DNA of 64,000 nucleotides from the NCBI GenBank assembly GCA_003254925.1, contig QANZ01008445.1, positions 200,530 to 264,529 of the forward strand, in the 5' to 3' direction. Origin of the DNA: Chamaecrista fasciculata. Lineage: Eukaryota; Streptophyta; Magnoliopsida; Fabales; Fabaceae. The notes beneath the pieces were generated by a model. It did no database searches. It saw only the letters and a list, made by a program, of their open reading frames with translations, and was not told where the DNA came from. A program made the position numbers and the translations under genes. Of the stretch, positions 55,001 through 64,000 are shown one piece after another; position 1 is the stretch's first letter; each line of letters opens with the position of its first letter.

Positions 55001-58000
55001 CAACTCCCCAATCTCTACAAATAGAGGAGGCCAAGTGGACTTGCATAACCTAGTTGACATAAGAGCCAAATTCGATTTGCACCTTGTGTGAAACACAAAA
55101 ACGACTAACCCTAATTTTGAGAGAGAAAGAGTGAAAGTCGAATTTTTCCCTTAGTGAGAGAAAAATCGGCCAAGAACCCTAGAACCAATTTTAGGGTTTG
55201 TATGAGATCAAGAAAGTTGTTCTTGATCATAGGCGCCACTTTGGTCTTGGAATTCAAGAACAGTTCTTGAATTTCAAAACGTAGATAGAGTTTCCCATAT
55301 TCACTTGGGAAGAAGTGAAGGAGGCTAGCACTTGGGCATCTACCAAACTGCTCGTGTGGATCACCGGTAGAGGAAGAACACTCGGAGTGGACTTCTCGGA
55401 CTCGCGAACTCGAAGCACCGATTGATTTGGTAAAACCTTTTTCCTTCTCCTAATATAAATTTATATAGCGGATCCTGGCTGAGAATCATGAGGGCTGCGT
55501 GTTTAAAGTTTTTTTATTTTATTTTGCTTCTGCTGCGCGCATCGGCCCCGTGATTTCCCAACACTATGAAGTAGATCCCACTTTGTTTACAATTAACACA
55601 GTTAACAATCTCGGTGAAAGCAGAAAGTTGATCTTCATTTAAGGAGTTGATTAATTCTAAATCTGTTGTCGGAGTTTGTACATTCATCTCTTCTAATATT
55701 TCTTTTCTCATTTGGCATTGGGGAGTTTCAGTTTGCTGGGTATTCAAAACTGGCAAGTCAAAATCTTCTATTTTTTCCCCTATAATTTGAAGGTAATAAT
55801 TGATGCTTCTCAATGTTGATGATAGTGAAAAATCAGCTGTTGCATTAGCTTCCCTCTTGAAATCTTCAGAAAAGGCGTCAAAATGTTCATCCCATATTTT
55901 TCTAACATTTGGAGGCTCACAGAATACTAATATTGTTGCAAAAAGACAACGTAGAGCATGTGGCATTTGGAAGGCTGTTGCTTCATGTAAACAAAGGGAC
56001 ACCCAATTGTCTTCTTGAAGAAGCCCTCTCTTCTCAGGTGCCTCCTTAAATGTCTTATTTTTCTCTCCTTCATAGGTTAGTAAAAATTCAAAAGATGTTG
56101 GTCCTCGAACATTGTTTAATAAAAGCTGAAGGTAGTATCTTTCTCCTTCCATTGGATTTGCTGCATTGAGACGTCCGATGACACTCCCTTGCTTTCTTTC
56201 TTTCCATTTCTTAATTCGATTCTCCCAAACATAATGTTCCGGGAATTCCATATACAAATATTGCCTTGCCTTTTCAGAGCTTGAGCATGTTTCAAAAAAA
56301 TTAAGCAGCATTGTTTGAGCACAACCATTTGATTCTACCACATTCTCTAAATTCTGGTTCTCCCAAAATGTCACTGTTTGCTTATTAGGAAGGTGTAACT
56401 GTAAGGTGAAAACTGAGGGATATATTTCATTAAGTTCATACTCAAATAATCTCCACACAGCTTCTTGGGCTGACACCCATCGGCCATCTTGATAATTTTG
56501 AATTTCATCAACAACAAGGTTTATTTCATCATTTGCAAGGCACATGGAGACCCTATCGTGCCCTTTATATATATACTTGTATAGATATTTCACTCCTTTT
56601 ATGTTGGAACATATTTCTACATTGATGTGGAAATTATATCTAAATAAAAGATATGGGTTATATGGAACAACCCACCTATTGTCTAGAACTGCCTTCCTGA
56701 CATTTACTTTGGGCCTATTCTCCCTCCTTCTATAAAAAGGAAAAGAGTCTTCACCTTCCATCGTTGTCGCTGAGTAAGGTCGTGGGTAATGGCTTTTACA
56801 TTTCCCGTTTTTCATGCATGAGTTTTTGTCATTTAGTATTCCACATGGACCATGCATCATATGTTTTACTACCATTTCATGTAGTTGAGGATTGTCCAAT
56901 GGGTTTGGGATCTCAGCACAAACAAATTTATCATAGTCATCTGAACTTCTGACCTTAAAGTCTGGATGAAGTATAACTAACATGTGAGCATGAGGAAGTC
57001 CTCTCTTTTTGAACTCTACGACATGAACATGGGCCACCACTCTTCCCAATATATGCTTGTGGAAAATTTGGTCCTTGATGTCTTGAAGCTTAGCTCGAAA
57101 AACTCGCGCAACAAGATCAGGTCTATCTTGAGCAGTTTGCCCATTTGTAAGATGAAGTTGTATTTCCTCCCATTCAGGGTTACATGTTATGGTTATGAAG
57201 AAGTCTGGTTTTCCAAACCGATGCACCAAGCCCATTGCATTCATGTAGCGACGTCGCATGTCACGTGGCCCACCTTTAAAGGATGCTGGGAGAACAATCC
57301 TTTTCCCTACTTTACTACCGTGTATCTCTCCTGCTTGCACACTATCAACAATACCTTGATACAATTCAGCTCTTATTTTGGATTGTTTAGTCCGATGGAA
57401 ATCTAACCTTATAGACTCAAGTTTAATATACATATCAACTGAATATTGTTGCAACAAACGTCCAGCTAGAAGAAGACCTGATCGTTGTGGCTCTCTAATT
57501 TGAAGCTTGTAACAATAATATTCACGACATGACACTTTAGTTCTACCTCCAACATGAACTTCTATTTTCCAAAATAACAAAACTATATGTTAGTTATAGT
57601 ATAAGATGATTTTTGTTTGGCTAATAAGAACTTAACACTTTCCAAAGAATGAAATCATTCATACCTTCTTGTTCTTGTCTGAATAATGCTTCTACGGATG
57701 AGATCTCTAAAAGGTTGGAAGAGTTATTGTATGATACATTTCTTGATTGTGTATTGTTTTCCTTCTTCTTATTATTTGGATGCCAGCCAGACTCGCCATA
57801 CGAGAACAATAAAGGGTATTGTAGGGGATCATAACATCCATAATAATGCCTTATCCTATGTCTTTGACCAGAATGAGCATCTACAATAATGTCTCTCTCA
57901 GAAGGTAAGGTAGGATTATTCCCTTCAATCCATATAGCAGCAACTTGGTCAGCTGATGGGGCATTATAAACCCTCTGATCTAACTTATTGTCTTTTCTGA

Positions 58001-58661
58001 TCCCTATTGTCAAATCTTGTAATGAGACATTTTCTAATCTTCTGAAAAATTGAGCATACGGGTTATATGAGACTATGGTCATTAGTTTTTGATTATTTGT
58101 TTGTTCAATGGCAACTCCTTAAAGACATTAGTTCTATGCTAAATTTCATTATTGGTATCGTAAAAGTATAGTTGGAAAAAAACAGGGTTTTGAAGTAGAG
58201 GGGATTAATGCAGGTAGATCGTGGTAAACTTGGCCTTGAGCTAAAAATGTATAAACTCCTTTTCTTGAACTTGCAAGTTGGCTATCCAAGATTACTCCAA
58301 ATGATGTAAAGGAGAAAATATTGTTATAGGCCCTAATTCGCCTACGGAAATCAATACCATCTTCGGTTTGAGAAGTGAACAATTCATATAGTTGATCTGG
58401 TATTTCTTAGTCTACCAAACTAATCTTCCCTTGAGAGCAACAAAAAGAAGGCGGCTCATATTCAAACTTAAAAGCTCCACAATGCTTACATGGAGGAACA
58501 TCTTTAAGTGTATGTTTTGTATAAGAAGATGCTGGTCTCTGAAGATCCCCCAACAAATTACTATTTAATCCAACAGTAGCTAATGAAGTCCCCCTTTGTT
58601 GACGTGATTTTCTCAATTCTCTACGATTCTCAAAGCAACGTCTTTCCATTTCATTAGTCAT
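52089..58661 (-). pseudogene. Helitron RepHel protein (HUH replication initiator plus PIF1-type helicase)
   Basis: The N-terminus at 58661 (MTNEMERRCFENRRELRK) leads to a Cys-rich motif (CKHCGAFKFEYEPPSFCC), then a TAA near 58408. Further N-terminal pieces lie at 58149-58382 and 57621-58082. The Rep domain is at 55566-57580, with motif 1 FFITITCNPEW, the HUH motif GLPHAHML (about 56975-57000) and the tyrosine motif KYLYKYIYKG (about 56560-56600), all kept. The solo LTR then splits the gene. The helicase resumes at 53415 with Walker A GPGGTGKTFLYRAL. Walker B reads IIWDQAPM, where the family has DEAP, after a TAA just upstream. Other breaks are a TGA near 52900 (FSDFLL*), a frameshift in an A run near 52720 and a TAA at 52338-52340. 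The end has the PIF1 motifs MTINKAQGQT and LYVALSRGK. It cannot now make an active enzyme. Confidence 0.92.
53421..55563 (+). mobile_element. Solo LTR of the Copia-linked family inside RepHel (2143 bp)
   Basis: Starts TGATGGAGATTGTGCCCTAG and ends TTTCCCAACA. The flanks are CTATT (53416-53420) and CTATG (55564-55568), a target duplication with one difference. It interrupts RepHel within the codons just before Walker A. No internal sequence remains, so it is the product of LTR-LTR recombination. Confidence 0.92.
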
Positions 58662-58690
58662 GCTACTATAGTATTTTTTTTGGTAGTCTC

Positions 58691-59355
58691 GCCAAATGGA
58701 CTTATGGCCCTCTGTTTAAATAATTGAAAGGCAATTATAATCCACAACTTTTGCAAATGAACTGTTGCTTATTTACACACTATGCATGCATACTTAAAAT
58801 AACAAAGGAATGGAAAGGGGAAATTGTAATATTGTAAATACTTAGACATCATATCATAAATCCCTCAAGAATATAGAATAAGAGACTGACCTGCCATGTT
58901 CTTCATACGGATATAATTGGAAATCAACTGCTATTCTGAAAATTCAACTATGACGAATTCTAATCTGCAAGAAAAAGTATAGGTATATAAAAGAGTGGGA
59001 GTTCAATATTTATTTATTTATTTAAAATTTAAAAAAACAAGTTCAAATCTTACCAAGCTAAGAACCTTTTTTTTTTAAAAAAATAGGACCAATGCAAGAA
59101 GGTCTTAAGCCAAATTTAATCATATTCTTGCATTTATAACAACCAAATACCCAATAGATCAAACATAAGAGTCAATTCAATCAATAGATCGTAGATTAGC
59201 CAAGTTTAACACATTTCAATCATCATGAAACACGTAACCAGAACTACAAGAAACAACACTTTAACCTAAGAAAGCAGCAAAGATACATTCATAAATCAAT
59301 GGAGGTAATTAAGAATGATGTACGAAGGGAAAAAATCCATTGAAGTCATGGCTAA
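58691..59355. other. Upstream part of the Helitron or its flank
   Basis: AT-rich, with no gene recognised. The 5' terminus of the Helitron should lie here. A possible splice acceptor (TTTTTCTTGCAG on the minus strand, near 58970) suggests an upstream non-coding exon of RepHel. Confidence 0.35.
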
Positions 59356-59359
59356 CATT

Positions 59360-59404
59360 ATACATGAATATTCACGTTGCACGCGTTAGTTTGTTTCCGT
59401 TATT
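59360..59404 (-). mobile_element. Degenerate second Helitron 3' end
   Basis: The minus strand reads ACAAACTAACGCGTGCAACG, matching the last part of the Helitron at 48.5 kb (ACAAACTAATGCGTGCAACG) including half of the hairpin. The second hairpin half and CTAG are not kept. A minus-oriented Helitron would extend to the right of this point. Confidence 0.6.
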
Positions 59405-59417
59405 ATATCTAGGTTTC

Positions 59418-59478
59418 TCCATTTAAAATCTCAATTAGCCCCTTAGTTACTGAAGAATATTATACAGGATGATCAAAC
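59418..59478. repeat. Direct repeat, left copy (about 55 bp)
   Basis: AAAATCTCAATTAGCCCCTTAGTTACTG here matches 60895-60950 in the same orientation with a few differences. The two copies flank the unknown ORF at 60192-60548. Confidence 0.8.
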
Positions 59479-60191
59479 ACTGAAAATTAAATGGCCCTAA
59501 CCCAATTTTCCATAAAAAGGAGTGATATTTCGTAGAAATATATTCTTTAATAAAACATCAATTACTTACATTAAGAGCTTCACATAAGATGGGGAAAATA
59601 TAAGTAAGATGTTCACAAAAATGAATAGTGACATTGACAAGAATGAGTTCAAGGTAACAGTCACATGAAATGACCCTAAAATTAAGTACCTTACATTACT
59701 GAGAAGAATCTAAACAACTACTCAGTTATTGTAAATTAATTAAGAGATGGAAAAACGAAATAATCTAATTTTAAGACTAATATGATTGTATTTTTATAAT
59801 TACATTTATTATTTGATACAAAAGGATGCTTGTTTGGTATTGTTGGACTTGTTTGTATTCCTCTTTGTTTCAATGAATCCCTCTTTTTACTGAAAAAATT
59901 AATAAAAGATGTGAAAGGATTATGTAGTTGCCAATGCTGAAAATAGCAAATTGGTCCTTCAATAGAGGTGTTGATGTGGGATTTTGTATTTATGCTAATT
60001 AAACATATAATACATAAAGTCTGTCATTAATTGGGACCTATGTGTAGCTAATTAGCTATATATATGCGTAGAGGTAAAGAGAGAGATGTAGGGGAAGATA
60101 TTGTTTAAGAACTTGAATTTTTTTTTTTGGGGCAAATAAGAACTTGAATATTAAGCCACATAATTACTTTACTTGGTGGAAGGACAAGAAA

Positions 60192-60548
60192 ATGAAGAAA
60201 AATTCCTTCGGAGCTCTCTACATCTACGCTGGGACAGCCTACTTATTCTTCACTTATCAGGAAGATGGCAAGATTCGGCTAAACAGAACTGTTAAAATTG
60301 GGATTCGCGAATGCCTGCTTCATCTCCAGGCCAGAGGCATCCAATCGGTCCAAGGACACCTGCAGAAAGTATACCCGGAGCTACTCAACCCATTACAGGG
60401 CAACTACAAAGAGGAGACCATTGACCAAGACATCGCCATCATTTGTCGCGCCAACAACTACAAATTTAGCGCCGAAAAACATCATTTAAACTTCCAATTT
60501 CTTTTACGCAATTTCCCTTCCCCCGTGTTTAACCTGAATACTGCTTAA
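60192..60548 (+). CDS. Unrecognised 118-residue ORF
   Basis: The first ATG (60192) opens a frame of 118 residues, MKKNSFGALYIYAGTAYLFF to a TAA at 60546-60548. Its base composition is clearly richer in GC than the flanking DNA, and it has a mixed, protein-like sequence: RLNRTVKIGIRECLLHLQAR, then ELLNPLQGNYKEETIDQDIA and ANNYKFSAEKHHL. I do not recognise a family. No signal peptide is evident; one hydrophobic patch lies at residues 8-19. A TTG codon at 60144 would add 16 residues in frame. It could be a real small gene, an exon, or a captured gene fragment, as it lies between Helitron remnants and direct repeats. Confidence 0.45.
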   Translation: MKKNSFGALYIYAGTAYLFFTYQEDGKIRLNRTVKIGIRECLLHLQARGIQSVQGHLQKVYPELLNPLQGNYKEETIDQDIAIICRANNYKFSAEKHHLNFQFLLRNFPSPVFNLNTA

Positions 60549-62020
60549 TTGTTTTTAGGCCTTGTTCATTATTCAAAAAAAAAAATTACACATTTTTTTA
60601 AATTCATGTATAATAACAAAATATTGCTTTAAATAAAATTTGAAACAAATATACAAGGCTAATATATATATAGTCCAGACTGTAGGTAATACAATCCGCT
60701 CATTTAATTGGAGTAGCCAACTGATCCATTTGCAAGATTTTATTTAAAAGAAATCCAAATATCAGTTTGCGAAATTATTTGAGGGAGAAATTATTTTAAA
60801 ATGGATTGCTTTGTGGGATACGTAAGATAAATATTGTACTTAATCCAAGTCAATAATCCCGACAAATAAAAGAAGAAATTAAAGACAACACAATCCATTA
60901 AAAATCTCAATTAGCCCCTTAGTTTCTGAAGAATAATATACTGGATGATCTATTTCATAACCACTTGTACTGTGCTGACAAAAAAGATATGAAACAACTT
61001 TATTACTAAATAACTGACTATTTTTGAACAAAGCTTTAGTAATCTGAACAGAGCTAAAAATCCCAATTGATTAATTCATATCTCTAACCTTGAAGTACTA
61101 ATTACCTCAACACATGCTCAACTTTAGATATGTTATTCTCCTATTTCCTTCACGGCATTATATTTTGCAGTCACATAGTAGAATTCCAGCACACAAAATG
61201 ACTAACTTTACTCCTCTGTTATCTTTGAAACATGAATTTCAACCAATTTTCTTGCTGAATATATATAGAATTCCAGCACATATAGTGATGACCACAAAAT
61301 GTCTATAGCTCCCCAAAAAAAAGCTTAATAAAGAAAATTTAAAGCATGCTGGATATTTTTAAACATTTATAGACACAATAATTGAAAGGTCTTTAGCACT
61401 TATGCGTAACTCATAAATAGATAATATATAATGCATTTTTTTCACTATTTTTTTATATGATCAATAAACAAGAGTATACTCAGAAAATTTGAAATAAATG
61501 CTTGATGATTCAAAGTTGAAAAGGCTTCATATATATATATATATATATATATAATTCAGCTACAATTAGGTAGCTAGTGAAATACTTGGCATAGGTTGGC
61601 ATAGGCTGAATATTTTTAAACATTTATCTTGACTACTTAAAAAGATGAGTTGGTGTCAATTTAGCACTGATGCCTAACTCATAAACAGACAATATATAAT
61701 GCATTGTTTTCATTTTTTTTATATGATCAATAAAATGGAAACGGGAATGAAAAAAAGGGCAGCAAAATGGAAACGAAACAACATAGATTGACAAAGTTCT
61801 AAAAATTGTAACCGTTGTACTCACCCTTTGCAGCAAATGAATGTGCGACGTTGGACCGAATGGGTGTTTCCCGTGGCACACTATTTTACATAATACAGAA
61901 AAAGAAAAAAAACAGTAAATCATATCCTAACATAAATGGATACAAATAGTTTGGCCTAACATCCTAGCAGCAGCGAAATTAATCTACCACGACAAATGGC
62001 GTCGCCACTCATGAAATTTA
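60549..62020. other. AT-rich DNA with short direct repeats
   Basis: The right copy of the 55-bp direct repeat lies at 60895-60950. A diverged repeat of about 130 bp occurs at 61345-61470 and 61605-61735 (GATATTTTTAAACATTTAT, AACTCATAAA, ATATGATCAATAAA). No gene was recognised. Confidence 0.6.
61529..61553. repeat. (AT)n microsatellite
   Basis: About twelve AT units in a row. Confidence 0.9.
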
Positions 62021-63241
62021 TGATGGAGATTGTGCCCTAGGGCCAATCATTTTATATGTATGAACATATTGTTTGACTGATTTATGAATGATAAATTATG
62101 TCGTTATCATATTATTAGCATGTTTACTATGATAACAGTCCTTGATTCATTATGTGATAATTATTCTAAACTGTCCCTGGTCGATTATTCACGTGGGAAC
62201 GTGAATGAACCAAGACCAGCATGACTTCGATGTATAGAGATACACGCATGTGATGCTTCTCGAGAGTCATGGTGCAATTATGTAATGGGTTACAAGTTGC
62301 TGGACCGACCCGGAGAGTCTTGCATGGGTTTAGTCATGAGCTAGTCTCTCCTGTACACCTGTCATGATGCCCTTAGACCTGAGGTCTTCATTATTCTGGC
62401 GTTGTAGATGTTGAACTTTGGCCTAGTCCAACGTTGCCTATAACAGGGTAGCCATACAGGCTAGGTACGGGTTTAGTTGTTTGCCGTGCTGAGGAATGTG
62501 GTTGACCAACAAGGAATTTTGTCCCTCACTAAGTTGAGAGATATTTGACTGGGCCCCTCGATGAGTTTGTCCAAGGAATGTGTGGCCACACAGGGTAATG
62601 GGACTAACTCAAGGAATCGAGAATGTTATGGTTTGGATTACAAGGATGACTTTCCCATGCCTTATCCATGACCAAAATATTGTGTGACAATAGGGATTAT
62701 GACAAGGTGGTACTAAGGTTAAGTCGTTGATGTTAAAACGACAACTCACGTGTGTTTGGGTAGTCGTGATGGCTTGCTAGAGTCCGCTCTCGACTTGTGA
62801 GTCATAGAGATGGCTTGCTGCCAATTTCACATGAGGCCTGCTGGGTCACACATGAGCGGGATCAAGATACTGTAATGGGACACGAATTAGGGTTAATTCG
62901 TGAGTCACTTTAGTGACACAATTTAAGACATAGTTGAATGTCTTAGGACATGAAATCTTGTCTTAAATAAATACTACATTTATAATATTTAAATTTGTTA
63001 GACAAGTTTAAATATATTAATTGTTAAATAGTTAATTTGATTATTCTATTTACAATTGAATTCTCATTTAGAATATTAGGGATAATGAATTGACTAAGTC
63101 TCCTAAGAGTTAGGGGATTATTGATTTATTAAATTCTCTAATATTGAAGAACAAGATGAGGTGGCGCCTCACTCTTGAATTTAATTAATGAAATATGATT
63201 TTGTTAATTTGAATTCAAGATTTAAATTTGAATAAAGATAT
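62021..63241 (+). mobile_element. LTR of the Copia-linked family, first part, interrupted on the right
   Basis: Starts TGATGGAGATTGTGCCCTAG and follows the LTR at 53421-55563 until AAAGATAT at 63241, about 57% of the full length. There another LTR begins. The remainder should lie beyond the window. Confidence 0.9.
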
Positions 63242-64000
63242 TGTTGGGAAATCACAGAGGGAGCGCAGCGGAAGAAAATTTAAAAATTTGGACTAAAACG
63301 CAATTAAAACTAAGAGCTAACTCTGTGATTCCTTCCAGGATCCACTAACTATGTTTATAGCAGATTAGGAAAGATGTTTACCTAGTTTTGATCGGTGACT
63401 TATCGTATTCGCGAATTTGAGAAGTCCACAGAGTGTCCTTCCTCTACCAGTAATCCACACGAGCAGTTTGGCAGATGCCTAGGTGCTAGCCTCCTTCACT
63501 TCTTCCCAAGTGAAAACGGGAACTATATCTATGGTTCTTGAATAATCAAGAAGTGTTCTTGATTATCAAGATTGTATGGGATTGGCGATTTTTCTCACTC
63601 TCTATAGAGCTCTAGGCGAGATTCTTAGTCTGACTAAGAATTGATCTGTGTTGTGAGTTGTACTCCAAATAGGCGCCTAGGGCCTCTATTTATAGTGTTC
63701 TCATTCCTAGTTTTAGGGAATCCTAATCCAATTAGGATATCTCTAAGATATGGGATATCTTTTAGATATCTCAAAATATCTATTGATTTATAATATTAAA
63801 CTTAATATTATAATTCAAAAATAAAGCCCAATTTTCGAATTTGACCTATCCAAGATCAAATCTTGGATCAAATCTTGATTTGCTCAAATCCTATTGGTTG
63901 GAATGAGTCATGAGATTTTGAATTTATAATTTAAAAATTACTTTAATATTTAAATGAAAAAATCGACTTTTAGCCTAGATTAAACTCTAAAATGCAAGAT
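63242..64000 (-). mobile_element. Nested LTR of the same family, cut by the window edge
   Basis: Starts TGTTGGGAAATCACAGAGGG, the sense-strand end of the family read in reverse, and contains CCTCTATTTATAGTG (about 63684-63698), the TATA region in minus orientation. It lies in opposite orientation within the LTR at 62021. Its target duplication should be GATAT (63237-63241). Only the first 759 bp are visible, so a solo LTR and a complete element cannot be told apart. Confidence 0.9.

Larger units (their letters stand above)
48499..58690 (-). mobile_element. Autonomous-type Helitron carrying RepHel and an RPA70-like gene, inactivated
   Basis: The 3' end is defined at 48499. Reading on the minus strand from the right, the order is RepHel (58661-52089), RPA70-like gene (about 51860-49431), then about 0.9 kb of non-coding DNA up to the hairpin. 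Plant autonomous Helitrons typically carry both genes. The 5' end (TC next to A) was not found; it should lie between about 58690 and 59360. A solo LTR (53421-55563) sits inside. Both genes contain stops. Confidence 0.88.

Noticed and set aside
55800..57406. Plus-strand frames over the Helitron Rep domain
   Set aside because: Shadows of the minus-strand RepHel frame, which holds all Rep motifs.
60192..60548. Naming the ORF as a SPO11/topoisomerase VI-like fragment
   Set aside because: The spacing of hydrophobic residues is only loosely similar and no catalytic motif is present; a search is needed before any name.
1..64000. tRNA, rRNA or microRNA genes
   Set aside because: No tRNA cloverleaf or rRNA segment was recognised by eye; hairpins found belong to transposons. 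A tRNAscan-SE run would settle this.

Overview
The window is plant nuclear DNA, almost certainly from a eudicot. It is AT-rich, uses GT-AG introns, and contains a plant type I DnaJ gene ending in a CaaX box. It also holds nested Copia and Ty3/gypsy LTR retrotransposons, CACTA elements, a plant-style Helitron carrying an RPA gene, a LINE and MITEs. I cannot name the species. Most of the 64 kb is repetitive. The only gene that reads as intact is the DnaJ chaperone gene on the minus strand (coding exons within 32932-36622). An ORF at 60192-60548 is open but unrecognised.

Layout. 265-9474: a complete but dead Copia element on the minus strand, bounded by a TTATG target duplication; its 3' LTR holds an assembly gap. 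9.5-24.7 kb: several broken RPA70-like genes, all on the minus strand, mixed with segmental duplications, two GC-rich 13/14-bp minisatellite arrays and other local repeats. 26433-32568: an internally deleted Ty3/gypsy element (TSD CTTTC) with a solo LTR inside it (27905-30191, TSD CCTTT). 32.6-38.0 kb: the DnaJ gene, with a Mutator-type MITE in intron 2. 38.16-40.3 kb: a 5'-truncated LINE near the DnaJ promoter. 40.7-48.5 kb: a CACTA terminus, a complete non-autonomous CACTA element (42283-43301, TSD AGA), and two opposed copies of a diverged Tat/Ogre-like repeat. One of those copies is split by an LTR (44025-46539), which itself carries a foldback element with a 9-bp TSD. 48.5-58.7 kb: an autonomous-type Helitron (RepHel plus RPA70-like gene) on the minus strand, with its RepHel split by a solo LTR (53421-55563). 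59-62 kb: remnants of a second Helitron end, the unknown ORF and short direct repeats. 62.0-64.0 kb: another LTR, interrupted by a further LTR that runs off the window.

One LTR family (TGWTGGAGATTGTGCC...CCCAACA on its sense strand, 2.0-2.5 kb) occurs at six places: the complete Copia element, three isolated LTRs, and two LTR pieces at the right edge. Isolated LTRs outnumber the single complete element, which points to frequent LTR-LTR recombination. Many stop codons in the dead elements fit C-to-T decay of methylated cytosine (CAG to TAG, CGA to TGA, TGG to TGA).

Limits: exon borders, divergence and family names were read by eye. Nothing was aligned or searched against a database.
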